DNA from: Mycobacterium sp. Root265
Lineage (GTDB): Bacteria > Actinomycetota > Actinomycetes > Mycobacteriales > Mycobacteriaceae
Assembly: GCF_001428895.1 (NCBI RefSeq)
Contig: NZ_LMJA01000012.1
Location: 373,313-437,312 of the forward strand
Direction: 5' to 3'
Length of the DNA: 64,000 bases
Each line of letters begins with the position of its first letter. The first letter of the stretch is position 1. Under the pieces are notes generated by a model. It searched no databases, was not told where the DNA came from, and saw only the letters and a list, made by a program, of their open reading frames with translations. Both the position numbers and the translations under genes were made by a program. Positions 33,605-42,778 of the stretch are shown here, one piece after another.

Positions 33605-34210
33605 CTAGGAGGCCGTGCCGCCACGGACGATGGCCGACACGAAATCGGCAAGATCCGAATCCAACTCGACCTTCAGTGATTTCGTCATCTTCGACATCGT
33701 GTCGTAACTGCCCACCGTAAAGATCAGATCGAGTATCTGCTGCGTAGTGAACTGCGCAGCGAGCCGCTCCCACGATTTAGCGGAGATCTCGCCGTCGAGC
33801 AGCAGTTCGTCGACTGTCTTCAACACAACAGAATCCAGCTCCTCCCAGATCGGCGCCTCGGGCCCGAAAGAGACGCAACCTATCTCGGCGTCCGACAGAC
33901 CGGCGTCCTGCGCCAGACTGAGATGCTGGGACCATTCATAACTGGACTCCCGCACAGCACCGACGCGCAGGATGACCATCTCGCGCTGCCGCTCGGACAG
34001 CGTCGTGTTCATCAACAGATGCCCATTGAACGTGCAGTAGGCCTTCGCGAGGTCTGGGTGATGGGCCAGCACGCCGAGGATGTTCGCCCCGGTGGGCCTA
34101 CCGGTGGCGTCGGGTCGTCGATATCGGGCGTCGGAAGGCGCCAATCCCGCAAAAGCACGTCGTGCTTCAGACGAAAAGTCTGCCAGCGGAATCGGTGTCA
34201 CACGTGCCAT
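33605..34210 (-). CDS. Carboxymuconolactone decarboxylase-family (AhpD-like) protein
   Basis: 201 residues in the CMD/AhpD fold: ANILGVLAHHPDLAKAYCTF, LSERQREMVILRVGAVRESS, YEWSQHLSLAQDAGLSDAEI. The usual CxxC redox pair of AhpD is absent: the position reads RESSYEWSQH, so the protein is closer to the Cys-less carboxymuconolactone decarboxylase-type members. AAAGGA eight bases before the ATG at 34210 sets the start. Upstream on the same strand are a nitroreductase remnant and the aldehyde dehydrogenase. Confidence 0.82.
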   Translation of the reverse strand: MARVTPIPLADFSSEARRAFAGLAPSDARYRRPDATGRPTGANILGVLAHHPDLAKAYCTFNGHLLMNTTLSERQREMVILRVGAVRESSYEWSQHLSLAQDAGLSDAEIGCVSFGPEAPIWEELDSVVLKTVDELLLDGEISAKSWERLAAQFTTQQILDLIFTVGSYDTMSKMTKSLKVELDSDLADFVSAIVRGGTAS

Positions 34211-34391
34211 CGTGTTGCGTCCTTTCTTGTCTTTCGGCACACCCAGAACAGCTGCCGGTAGATCGACGTTCATTGTCTGCAGCCCAGCGATAGCGGTGGA
34301 GCGTCTGATCATCGACGGGCTCGACGCTGAACCGTCGAATCGATGGAGCCGTCGAGATCACGTCCCAGAAGCCGACACCGTCGTGGGTCAT
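34211..34391 (-). pseudogene. Truncated nitroreductase-family remnant
   Basis: Four bases after the aldehyde dehydrogenase stop, an ATG at 34391 begins a frame whose first 32 codons read like the start of a nitroreductase (FWDVISTAPSIRRFSVEPV, then DDQTLHR). After that the homology stops and the rest is unlike the family. The 3' part is gone, replaced by the leader of the CMD gene. An intact nitroreductase lies at 51656-52297. Confidence 0.5.
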
Positions 34392-34395
34392 GGCA

Positions 34396-35877
34396 TCAGT
34401 CCGGCAGACCGATGGTCTTGATAGCCAGGTACTCCTGGAAGCCGTGGGTGCCGTTGCGGTAGCCGAGCCCACTCTGCCTGGTGCCCCCGAACGGACTCGT
34501 GATGCCGAAGTGGCTCTTGCCGTTGATGGTGACGTTGCCGGTGCGCATCCGCGCGGCGATGTTGAGCGCACGGTCGACATCACCGGAGGACACCTCACCC
34601 GAGAGACCGTAGATGGTGTTGTTCGCGATGGCGACCGCTTCGTCGTCGCTGTCGTAGGGGGTCACCGTCAGGACCGGCCCGAAGATCTCGTCCTGCGCGA
34701 TCCGGCTATCGGGGTCGACATCGGCCAGCAGCCTGGGCTCGGTGTAGTAACCGGTCGGAAGATGCGCGGGCACACCGCCTCCGGTGAGCAGCCGGGCGCC
34801 CGCGTCGATCCCGCTCTGGATGAGTCCGAGTACCTTCTCGCGCTGGGCCGCGTTGATCTGCGGACCTTGCATGATGCCCGGCGTCCAGGGGTCCCCCACC
34901 GGGAAGCCTGCCATTGATGCCTCCAAGATCTCCAGTCCTTCGTCATATCGACTGCGAGGCAACAGGATACGACTGGGCAAGATACAACTCTGACCCGACA
35001 TGACGCACGCCATCATGGCCGCCAGCGGCAATGCGGAAGTGAACTCGGCGTCATCGAGCACGATATGGGCGGACTTGCCGCCGAGCTCGAGCAACGTCTT
35101 CTTGACGGTCGGCGCCGCGGCCGCCAAGATCGCCCGACCAGTGGCTGTCGATCCGGTGAACGTGATCATGTCGACCCGCGGGTCCGCAGACAGAGCGGCG
35201 CCGACCTCGTTGGCATTGGAAGTCACCACGTTGAACACTCCCGCAGGGATGTCGGTCTCCTCGGCCACGATGCGACCCAATTCGCTGCCCGACCAGGGGG
35301 TGAGCTGAGCGGGCTTGAGCACCACGGTGTTGCCCGCCATCAGCGGCGGGATCGTCTCGGCGATGTTGAGGTAGAACGGCACGTTCCACGGGGTGATCGC
35401 ACCGACCACACCCACCGGCTCGAAATGCAGCTTCCGCCGCGCAGGGCCGAGATGCGTGTCGTGCATCCCGGTGTCGACCCAGTAGTCGAAGGACCGACCG
35501 TGCTCCGCCCAGTGTCTGACCTCGGCGATGGGTTCCTCGATCTGCGCGGCCGTGACACTGATCGGGCAGCCGACCTCGGTCACCAGCACCCTGCGCAGCC
35601 GTTCCTTGTCACGCTCCAGCGCGTCGGCGAGCTGGATCAGGCAGTGATGGCGGAATTCGGCGTCGCGGCTCCAATCGGTCTTCTCGAAAGCACGAGCCGC
35701 AGCCCCGACCGCGCGTTGCATGTCGTCGGTGGATCCATCGGCGGCCCAGCCGACGACCTCTCCACTGGCCGGGTGTTCGACATCGAAGACAGCACCGCCG
35801 GCTGCACATTGCAGCTCACCATTGATCAGCATCCGCTCCTCGCCCGCGAGCACACCCACCTCGGTGGTGTCGGTCAT
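34396..35877 (-). CDS. NAD(P)-dependent aldehyde dehydrogenase
   Basis: 493-residue class 3-fold aldehyde dehydrogenase. Readable motifs: TPWNVPFYLNIAETIPPLMA, FTGSTATGRAIL (nucleotide loop), LELGGKSAHIVLDDAEFTSA (general-base Glu), GQSCILPSRIL (catalytic Cys) and EIFGPVLTVTPYD. It should turn an aldehyde made by the nearby alcohol oxidases into an acid. The ATG at 35877 has GGAGA nine bases upstream. It is the second gene of a two-gene minus-strand unit (SnoaL-like, aldehyde dehydrogenase) behind the operator at 36550. Confidence 0.92.
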   Translation of the reverse strand: MTDTTEVGVLAGEERMLINGELQCAAGGAVFDVEHPASGEVVGWAADGSTDDMQRAVGAAARAFEKTDWSRDAEFRHHCLIQLADALERDKERLRRVLVTEVGCPISVTAAQIEEPIAEVRHWAEHGRSFDYWVDTGMHDTHLGPARRKLHFEPVGVVGAITPWNVPFYLNIAETIPPLMAGNTVVLKPAQLTPWSGSELGRIVAEETDIPAGVFNVVTSNANEVGAALSADPRVDMITFTGSTATGRAILAAAAPTVKKTLLELGGKSAHIVLDDAEFTSALPLAAMMACVMSGQSCILPSRILLPRSRYDEGLEILEASMAGFPVGDPWTPGIMQGPQINAAQREKVLGLIQSGIDAGARLLTGGGVPAHLPTGYYTEPRLLADVDPDSRIAQDEIFGPVLTVTPYDSDDEAVAIANNTIYGLSGEVSSGDVDRALNIAARMRTGNVTINGKSHFGITSPFGGTRQSGLGYRNGTHGFQEYLAIKTIGLPD

Positions 35878-35909
35878 AGGGGTCGTCTCCTTCGAGTCGG
35901 ACGGAACAA

Positions 35910-36473
35910 TTACCAGCGGGCCGGGACGGGGGTGTCCAAGGAAAGTGGTCGCTCGTAGGAAAGATCGCTGCGATCTCGGGTCCCCACCGAATAGCCCTTC
36001 TCGGTGAAGAACGGCGACTGCAGGACGCGCGCATCGGCGATGAACATCCCCTCGACGGTCGATCGCCGCAGCGCGATACGCCACTGACCATTGCGCCGCT
36101 CCAGGCGGTCGATGTAGCGACCATTGATGAACTGGGCGGACTTCGTATCCGTACCGATCAGCACCACGATCACATAACTCTCGGCGTGCGCGGTGTCGCC
36201 ATCGACGTCGCATGAGTGCGTGGTGATGTGGTGCATGTGAACCCGCGATGTTTCGGCGTGGGTGACGTTGGCCCATGCCCCGTACTCGGGTCCGGGATTT
36301 ATCGCAAGCCCGTGTTCGTCGATTCCATCGGGGTGGTAGGTGGAGGAGATGAGGTCGACGTCATGGCGGTCGTGACCGCGCGCGTGCCGAGCGATGCAGT
36401 CAAGGATCTCAGCGCGGTCCATGAGATGACGGACGTCTCGCTGGAGTGCCTCCAGCCTGGAATCGGTGCTCAT
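35910..36473 (-). CDS. SnoaL-like / NTF2-fold protein
   Basis: 187-residue NTF2-fold protein of the SnoaL_4 type: an N-terminal helix with DRAEILDCIARHARGHDRHD, then a strand-rich core with YVIVVLIGTDTKSAQFINGR, ending in a long variable tail. Such proteins act as small dehydratases, isomerases or ring-hydroxylase partners on polycyclic substrates. The Asp-His pair (HDRHDVD) is compatible with a catalytic centre. GGAG is six bases before the ATG at 36473. First gene after the operator at 36550-36565. Confidence 0.82.
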   Translation of the reverse strand: MSTDSRLEALQRDVRHLMDRAEILDCIARHARGHDRHDVDLISSTYHPDGIDEHGLAINPGPEYGAWANVTHAETSRVHMHHITTHSCDVDGDTAHAESYVIVVLIGTDTKSAQFINGRYIDRLERRNGQWRIALRRSTVEGMFIADARVLQSPFFTEKGYSVGTRDRSDLSYERPLSLDTPVPARW

Positions 36474-36549
36474 TGTTCTCCTACTTCTCGCGGGCCGAAA
36501 GGCGATGACATGTCCGACGAACTGCGACAGATGCAACACCCGAGTGACA

Positions 36550-36565
36550 CTGTACGACTGTACAG
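36550..36565. promoter_or_regulatory. Operator of the oxidative island (copy 1)
   Basis: CTGTAC-GACT-GTACAG, perfect dyad, between the SnoaL-like/aldehyde dehydrogenase unit and the divergent TetR gene, 77 bases before the former and 48 before the latter. Confidence 0.75.
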
Positions 36566-36612
36566 CAGTCTCGAGGTGTCACAATACGAACAATCGACGG
36601 AACGAGGAGACC

Positions 36613-37257
36613 ATGGCAACGTCGCGGCGAGTGGGCGCCGAAACGTCCAAGACAAGGGACACGCTGCTCGACTGGGTCGAGAAAATGATGTTGGACGAGG
36701 GATATGCGAGCGTCACCTACCGTGCCCTCGCCACCAAGGCCGAGATCAGCCCCAGCCTGGTGCAGTACTACTTTCCCAGCCTCGATGACATCTTCCTCGC
36801 CGCGATCCGCCGGTACTCCGAACGGAACCTCACCTTTCTGGTCGACGCGTTGACCAAACGCGCAGACGACCCCCTTCGCGCCGTCTGGGAGTACAGCTGG
36901 GACGAGGCGACGGGCGCGCTGATCACCGAATTCATGGCACTGGGCAATCACCGCAAGTCGATCCGCAGTGAAATCGCCGCCGTTACCGAAAGCGTGCGTG
37001 AGGCACAGCTCGCCGCGCTGGTGGCCAAATACGGCAAGGATGCCCGCCCCGTCGGCGACCTATCGCTTCCGGCCCTGCAACTACTGATGTCGGGCCTGCC
37101 CAAACTGCTCAACTTGGAGGAGAACATCGGCGTGAAGTCTGCGCACTCCGAGGTCACCACCGCCTTCGAGCGGTTCATCGACGCGGTCGAACCCCCGAAG
37201 ACCGCAACCCGCAAGCGCAAGACCGCGCCGCGGCGCCGAACACCGACAGCCGGCTGA
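36613..37257 (+). CDS. TetR family regulator, probable master regulator of the island
   Basis: 214-residue TetR regulator. HTH at about 15-62: DTLLDWVEKMMLDEGYASVT, YRALATKAEISPSLVQYYFP. The ligand domain is helical and the last 20 residues are basic (PKTATRKRKTAPRRR). It is the only regulator encoded between 34.4 and 52.9 kb, its promoter carries the shared palindrome, and it sits at one end of the set, so it is the best candidate for binding all eight copies. Direct binding is inferred. GAGGAGA upstream supports the ATG at 36613. Confidence 0.85.
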   Translation: MATSRRVGAETSKTRDTLLDWVEKMMLDEGYASVTYRALATKAEISPSLVQYYFPSLDDIFLAAIRRYSERNLTFLVDALTKRADDPLRAVWEYSWDEATGALITEFMALGNHRKSIRSEIAAVTESVREAQLAALVAKYGKDARPVGDLSLPALQLLMSGLPKLLNLEENIGVKSAHSEVTTAFERFIDAVEPPKTATRKRKTAPRRRTPTAG

Positions 37258-37320
37258 CTCGTTCGCGCGATCCGACGGCCATATTGCTGTAGCGACAACG
37301 TGTTTGGCGGCTTGGCTGCG

Positions 37321-38476
37321 TCAATTCCGCGGCAGACCCAGAACCCGCTGCGCGATGATGTTGCGCTGAATCTCCGATGTGCCGCCGGCTATGGTGGCGC
37401 CGAAACTGCGTAGGTACCGCGAGAACCAGCTGCTGGTGTAGCAATCCAGATGAAACGGAGCGAACGCACCGGTCTGTTCCGGGTCGCACAATCCAGCCTG
37501 CCCGGACGACATGAGCGCGGCATCTGCAGCGGCCTGAATAGACTCCGAACCAAGGAGTTTGAGCACCGACATCGACGCAGGGTTGCCGACCCCTCGGTTC
37601 GCACGGCTCAATTCAGCCGAGCCCAGCAGTCGCAGGGCCCAATTGTCCATGACCAGCGTGGCGTAGGCGTCCCGATCCAGCGGGGTCGTCGGCTTCCAGT
37701 CCTCGATGAACTCCTCCAACCGTTCGGCGTAGCTGAGCCACAGCAGTGTTCGTTCATGGCCGAGCGATCCGTTCGCCACTTTCCAGCCCTGGTTGAGCTG
37801 CCCGACAAGATTCTCTGCAGGCACCCGGACATCGCTGAAGAACACCTCGTTGAAATCGACATCGTCGAGGCCGCAGGCAGACGCGAACGGACGCCTGGTC
37901 ACGCCGTCGAGGTCAGTCGGGATCACCAGCACACTGATCCCGGCATGCTTGGCAGCGTCGGGGGCGGTGCGCACCAGGGTGAACAGAACAGCGGCGTCAT
38001 GCGCGCCCGAGGTCCAGACTTTCTGACCGTTGACCACGAAGTGATCACCGTCGAGTTCGGCGCGGGTTCGCAGCGAGGCCAGATCCGAGCCTGCACCGGG
38101 TTCACTCATCCCCAGGGCTGCAGTGATCTCTGCCCGCAGAATCGGAATAGCCCACCGGCGCTGCTGTTCTGGCGTCCCGAATTGGATCAGTGAGGCCGCG
38201 ATGATGCCGACACCTTGAGGGTTATACGTCTGATTCGAAATAGACGTACTGCTGGACCACGCTCGCGTTGCGGCCGCCGAACTCCGGTGGGTATGCGGGC
38301 TGGAGCCAGCCGTGATCGAAGAGTGTCCGCTGCCAGCGCCGCGCCCAATCCGGTATGTGTGCACTGGAAGTCGACCGTTCTGAGGCGGCTTCAGCTTCGG
38401 CCGGTTGATGTGCACTGAGGAAGTCGGTGAACTCTCGACGAAAATGCTCGACATCAGGAGCGAAGTTCAGTTTCAT
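37321..38476 (-). pseudogene. Acyl-CoA dehydrogenase with an internal frame break
   Basis: N-terminal part (38476 to about 38235) starts MKLNFAPDVEHFRREFTDFL and reads to QQYVYFE; the frame then ends in TAA. The rest, in another frame, resumes at TYNPQGVGIIAASLIQFG and continues normally through ALGMSEPGAGSDLASLRTRA and GGTSEIQRNIIAQRVLGLPR to the stop at 37321. A short stretch that links FEE to YNPQG in relatives seems missing, so this looks like a small deletion rather than a one-base miscall. Joined, it would be about 380 residues. It is the last gene of the operon starting at 42642 and probably makes no active enzyme if the sequence is right. Confidence 0.8.
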
Positions 38477-38483
38477 CTGCGGC

Positions 38484-39344
38484 TCACCGCATCACGTGCG
38501 GATATTGGACATATGGGTGGACGTCGAACATGTCGCGGTACGAGGGTGGCTGACGATCGTCTTCGTCCACGATGCCGTATTTGACAGCCAGTTCGGCACC
38601 GATCAGCGTCCGCCCACTGAGTGCCATCAGCTCGGGATCCTGGTAGAGCGCCCACATGACGTGTCCGGTCAACTCCGGGGTCTCGGCGGTATCCAGGATG
38701 TGTCCGAACTTCTCCGGTTTGCTCGCGATGATGGCGCGCACCCGGTCAGTGAGCAGGGAACCCATCCAGATCGACACCGCGGCAACACCGAATTCACGGA
38801 GGTCGTAGGCCATGTCGGCGGCCATCTTGTCGGTGCCGGCCTTCGGCACTCCGTACGCCGGGCCGAAGGCGTAGTGCGTGCCGCCCGAGGATGAGGTGAA
38901 CGCCACCAAGCCTTTGGGCTGGTCGAGCATCAGCGGTGCGGCATAGACCGTCGCAACGTAGCTGCTGCGCAAGCCAACGCCGAGGGTGTCGATCACGTTC
39001 AACGGTTCCTGCCAGAACTTGGTGCGTCCCATCATCTCGTCGCGGATGATCGCGGCGTTGTTGACCAGGATGTCAAGTTTTCCGTGTTCCTCGCCGATTT
39101 GGTCGAACAGGGCTTTCACCTGTTCATCGTCGGCGTGATCGACCCGCACGGCGATTCCCTTCCCACCCGCTTCGGTCACCCGCGCCGCCGTCTCATCGAT
39201 GGTGCCCGACGACGTCGCGCCATCGCCGGTGGTCCGGCCCGTGACATAGACAGTGCAGCCGTGGCTGCCGAGGGCAGTCGCGATACCCGCCCCCGCTCCG
39301 CGGCTTGCACCGGTGACTACGGCTACTACGGTGTCGTCAGACAT
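38484..39344 (-). CDS. Short-chain dehydrogenase/reductase, DHRS1-like
   Basis: 286 residues. NAD(P) motif TGASRGAGAGIA at about 12-23, NNAAIIRDE, catalytic Ser in FTSSSGG, and YGVPK as the YxxxK. The long insertion after the first helix and the C-terminal tail resemble DHRS1-type members. The ATG at 39344 has GGGAG six bases upstream; an in-frame ATG at 39377 is also possible. Third SDR-type step in the operon; 7 bases upstream of the acyl-CoA dehydrogenase remnant. Confidence 0.88.
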   Translation of the reverse strand: MSDDTVVAVVTGASRGAGAGIATALGSHGCTVYVTGRTTGDGATSSGTIDETAARVTEAGGKGIAVRVDHADDEQVKALFDQIGEEHGKLDILVNNAAIIRDEMMGRTKFWQEPLNVIDTLGVGLRSSYVATVYAAPLMLDQPKGLVAFTSSSGGTHYAFGPAYGVPKAGTDKMAADMAYDLREFGVAAVSIWMGSLLTDRVRAIIASKPEKFGHILDTAETPELTGHVMWALYQDPELMALSGRTLIGAELAVKYGIVDEDDRQPPSYRDMFDVHPYVQYPHVMR

Positions 39345-39434
39345 GTTGTCTCCCGGTGGTACGTCGTTGACATTCATGTACCCATACGTCTGAACAGCCC
39401 GTGCGCGAATGTGGCGCTCCCGCAGGGCCAGACG

Positions 39435-40622
39435 CTATGCGTTGCTGGATTCAAGCTCGATGTCGAACTCCGAAAGGTATTCGGCAAACACCGGCTTGAG
39501 TTCAGCCACAGAAAGCCCGTACTGGTCGAGCGAGTAGTTGTTCAGACCGAATCTGGTCTGCGGGTGATTCGACAGCCACGACCGCATGCGATTCTCGGTA
39601 TCCACGGCGAAATCGTCTCCGGCCCAATCGTAGATGCGCCGCATGACACCCATCGGGTCGCGCATCATCTCCGAGTAGTACATGTGGAAGAACCGGTCGT
39701 CACCGATCCGATCACGGGTTCGGAGCGGGCGCTCGACGTGTTCCTTCATCTGCGCCTTGACGTTGCGGCCGAGGGCTTCACGGTCGATCACATCGGCGTG
39801 CTGCACCGTGCTCTTCGGCAGCATGTGCAGATTTGCAAGCGATCCCGCGGCCTTGTATGGATCACGGTGGGCCCAGATGAGGCGCGCGTCCGGAAACACG
39901 TTCAACAGGGTGTCGAGGTACACCGAGTGCGAGGGCATCTTCAGGCTCCAGGTGCCGGGTACCGTCGACTGCAGAACCTGCAGGTATCGGCGTTGATACC
40001 GGTACGTGCTCGTCAGGTCTGCCTCTTCGAACAGCCATTTCGAGTAGCTCGACGAGGGCATGTACGCGTCCCATGCCAAACCTTTGAAGTCCTGGGTGTG
40101 GATGAACATGTCCTCCGTGGGACCGTCGGCATCCTCCCAGTGCGGGAGCGGCATTTTCGCTTCCTGCACGAACTTCAGAATCGAGGCCTGCTCCTCAAGC
40201 ATCGCCAGGCATCGCGGATCGGTCCGGTGCGTCTCAGGTGTCGCCGGCGGGACGGGATTCATGCATTCCCAGTGCAGCAGCGACCGCCGCTCTGCGTCCT
40301 GATCGAGCAGGCAGCTGATAACTGTCGTACCGGTGCGCGGCATCCCGATGATGATGAGCGGCTTCTCGACGGGCGCGTCGAGTACCGACTCGTGTGACTT
40401 CACGTAGTCGTGCACTTGCAGGCGGCGGCCAAGCGCGTCTGCGAACAACCCCATCATGTGCTCTCGGCCGGCGACCGTGAACGCCGGGGACCCGTTGACC
40501 TCATCGAGGAGCAGGGCCAGACCCTCACGCCAGCTGTCGGAGTCAAGGTCGGTCAGACCAGTACGTTGCGCGGCGACCTTCAGCAGGTCGTCGGGAGTCG
40601 CGACATCGTCGAACTCACTCAT
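39435..40622 (-). CDS. PAPS-type sulfotransferase family protein
   Basis: 395 residues. The P-loop-like 5'-phosphosulfate site IIIGMPRTGTTVIS is at about 88-101; WSLKMPSHSVYLDTLLNVFP and WAHRDPYKAAGSLANL match the 3'-phosphate-binding region of sulfotransferases, with a conserved Arg. It should transfer a sulfo group to an alcohol. Sulfotransferases are common in mycobacterial lipid metabolism; here the gene is embedded between SDR genes, so a catabolic intermediate is a possible acceptor. Fourth gene back from the promoter at 42642, 32 bases after the SDR at 40655. Confidence 0.87.
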   Translation of the reverse strand: MSEFDDVATPDDLLKVAAQRTGLTDLDSDSWREGLALLLDEVNGSPAFTVAGREHMMGLFADALGRRLQVHDYVKSHESVLDAPVEKPLIIIGMPRTGTTVISCLLDQDAERRSLLHWECMNPVPPATPETHRTDPRCLAMLEEQASILKFVQEAKMPLPHWEDADGPTEDMFIHTQDFKGLAWDAYMPSSSYSKWLFEEADLTSTYRYQRRYLQVLQSTVPGTWSLKMPSHSVYLDTLLNVFPDARLIWAHRDPYKAAGSLANLHMLPKSTVQHADVIDREALGRNVKAQMKEHVERPLRTRDRIGDDRFFHMYYSEMMRDPMGVMRRIYDWAGDDFAVDTENRMRSWLSNHPQTRFGLNNYSLDQYGLSVAELKPVFAEYLSEFDIELESSNA

Positions 40623-40654
40623 GTGTATTGCCTTTCCTCACGTTTCGGGTGATG

Positions 40655-41401
40655 TCAGACGGTCAGATATCCGCCGTCGACGGCAAGGGTGGTGCCAGTG
40701 ATGTACCGAGCTGCGTCGGCACTGAGGAAGAGCACTGCCCCGGATACTTCGTCGGGCATGCCCATTCGGGCCATGGGCGTGTGGCGCATCTCGGGTTCGA
40801 GCAGTTCGGGGATATCGAGCACGGGGTGAGTGGTCCTGGTATCGATCAGGCCGGGCGCCACCGCGTTGACGCGGATTCCGTCGCCGACCCAACGACGGGC
40901 AAGGTTCTTGGTGAGCGCAACCAGGCCGGCCTTGGCCGAGCTGTAGGCGGGTACTGCGATGGCCGAGACGAACGCCGACATCGACACGATGGTGACGACG
41001 CTGGCCCCACCGGACGCCTTGCTCGCCTTGAGGTTTTCGTGACATGCCATGGTCAGGCGCATCGGTGCGAACATGTTCACTTCGATCGAACCGGCGTAAC
41101 CCTCCGGGTCCCACTCGTCCTTGCCGCCGGCATATGGCGCGCCGGCGTTGTTGATCAGCACGTCGAGGCCATCGAGGGATGCGGCAAGCGCATCGACGGA
41201 CCCCAGGTCCGACAGCTGGCACTGCCGATAGTCGAAGGCGCTGAGGTCGTCGTCGTAGGCACCGGCATCAGCGCGAGTGCCGGTGATCACCACGGCGGCC
41301 CCTGCCCGAGCGAAGTCCGTGGCGATGGCATTGCCGATCCCGCTGGTTCCGCCTGTGACCAGCACCCGCGAGCCGGAGAAATCGAAGTCAACGGTATTCA
41401 C
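40655..41401 (-). CDS. Short-chain dehydrogenase/reductase
   Basis: 248-residue classical SDR: TGGTSGIGNAIATDF (about 17-31), NNAGAPY, catalytic SMSAFVSAIAVPAYSSAKAG with YxxxK, and PGLIDTRTT after it. Likely NAD(P)-dependent alcohol/ketone interconversion. Its start overlaps the stop of the MBL gene (ATGA). Confidence 0.9.
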   Translation of the reverse strand: MNTVDFDFSGSRVLVTGGTSGIGNAIATDFARAGAAVVITGTRADAGAYDDDLSAFDYRQCQLSDLGSVDALAASLDGLDVLINNAGAPYAGGKDEWDPEGYAGSIEVNMFAPMRLTMACHENLKASKASGGASVVTIVSMSAFVSAIAVPAYSSAKAGLVALTKNLARRWVGDGIRVNAVAPGLIDTRTTHPVLDIPELLEPEMRHTPMARMGMPDEVSGAVLFLSADAARYITGTTLAVDGGYLTV

Positions 41402-42642
41402 TTGGCGACCTTCAACTCATCGATCGATTTGATCAGCCATGCTCGCTCCCAGAAGTTCTCGGCATCCGCGAGCAGTGCCTCGTGGGCATCGATCGCCACC
41501 TCGCGGGCGCCCGCATCGGTGGGTTCCACGGCGAGCACAATGTCCGTCAGATGCAGTGCGCGCACTGGATCCCGCTGGGCGACATGCTTTCGGGCAGTGT
41601 CGACGAGCGCCTGAGCGCCTGCGACCGCGACCAGGTCCGCTGCCGCGGCGCTGGGTGGTACGGAATAGAGTTCCGTCGTCGAGCGGTGGTGGAACCACCC
41701 GGCATACATTTCCCAGACAGCCCGCACATTCCACAGGGTTCGTCCGTACCCCTCACCGATATCCAGGTCATCGGGTATGCGCACCTCCCGCATGGCGGTG
41801 TGCACATCGGCGCCCGTGTTCATGAATTCGACGGTCTGGTCGTGGACGGCCTGCATGGCGTCGCGCATTGCCGTGACTTCTTCGGCGATTCGGTCGCGGC
41901 CCTCGATGGGACCGAAGTGGCCGGTGATCAGGCGTTTGGGCGCGAAATCCAACACAGTATCGAGCGATTCGATGTACTGAAGGGGATCGCGGTACCGATC
42001 GCCGCGAATCGTCATGAGGTTGGGGACGTGACCGAACAGCGGCCCGAACAGATTTCCGGTGAACAGGACGTCGTCGTCGGGCAGCGATACGACGATCGAG
42101 TCCGTGGTTTCTCCGCCAGGCGTCCAGGCTAGCTCGAACCTGCGTCCCCCGATCTCCATCTCGTAACGGTCGGCGAAGGTCGTAGTCGGCTCCGGAAACG
42201 AGAAGTCGATGGTCGACGAATCGACCGTTTGGAAGAACTCCATGAAAGTCTCGGAGATCTTCTTGAAGGCGAAGGACGTCTTGGATGCGCGCACGGGCAT
42301 CAAGCGGTCATTGTCATCGCGCCAGTATCGGTAGTTCGCGTGCATGATCACGTCTGTGCCGGCGTCTCGCAGCGCGTTGACGCCACCCCAATGATCGGCA
42401 TGCCCCTGCGTCACGAATATCGCGGGGGTTGGGCCGGCAAGGTGTTCGAACGCCTGTTTCCGCATCGGCGCCTCGAACACCAGCCCGGTGTTGATCATCA
42501 CCCGTCCGGCATCGGTCGTAATGGCGTAGGCGTTCGACACGCCCTCAGACATCCAGATGTCATCGCCCAGTGACGTCGCACGGTCACCCGTCGCCGCGGC
42601 CAGGTCGGCAGCGCCTGGGCGTTCCCGATGAATTGCGACCAT
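41398..42642 (-). CDS. Metallo-beta-lactamase-fold hydrolase with alkylsulfatase-type C-terminal domain
   Basis: 414 residues. An MBL domain (about 20-230) with TQGHADHWGG, WTPGGETTDSIVV, LFTGNLFGPLFG and ITGHFGPIEG, followed by a helical alkylsulfatase dimerisation-like region (WNVRAVWEMYAGWFHHRSTT, then repeated-helix ALVDTARKHVAQRDPVRALH). This layout matches linear alkylsulfatases and relatives. The first His of the usual THxHxDH motif is Gln here (TQGHADH), so metal binding is altered and the reaction is uncertain. The ATG at 42642 is preceded by GGAGGG. First gene of a five-gene operon, 35 bases from the operator at 42678. Confidence 0.85.
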   Translation of the reverse strand: MVAIHRERPGAADLAAATGDRATSLGDDIWMSEGVSNAYAITTDAGRVMINTGLVFEAPMRKQAFEHLAGPTPAIFVTQGHADHWGGVNALRDAGTDVIMHANYRYWRDDNDRLMPVRASKTSFAFKKISETFMEFFQTVDSSTIDFSFPEPTTTFADRYEMEIGGRRFELAWTPGGETTDSIVVSLPDDDVLFTGNLFGPLFGHVPNLMTIRGDRYRDPLQYIESLDTVLDFAPKRLITGHFGPIEGRDRIAEEVTAMRDAMQAVHDQTVEFMNTGADVHTAMREVRIPDDLDIGEGYGRTLWNVRAVWEMYAGWFHHRSTTELYSVPPSAAAADLVAVAGAQALVDTARKHVAQRDPVRALHLTDIVLAVEPTDAGAREVAIDAHEALLADAENFWERAWLIKSIDELKVAK

Positions 42643-42677
42643 CTCATGCCCTCCGTTGTCCCGTACAGTCGAAGATG

Positions 42678-42693
42678 CTGTACGTACGTACAG
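42678..42693. promoter_or_regulatory. Operator of the oxidative island (copy 2)
   Basis: CTGTAC-GTAC-GTACAG, perfect dyad, between the MBL operon and the divergent SDR at 42779. An extra half-site CGTACAG lies 10 bases away. Confidence 0.75.
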
Positions 42694-42778
42694 GAGATAC
42701 TCTCCGACCGTCTTTGCGATGTCAATGAAGCAAGCAATCGGTGCGGCGGAAGCGCAGATGGAATGACAGGAGCGATAC

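Noticed and set aside
39370-39395. Possible ninth copy of the island operator (ATGTAC-CCAT-ACGTCT)
   Set aside because: The right arm does not match GTAYAG, and the gene beside it is inside the operon served by the site at 42678.
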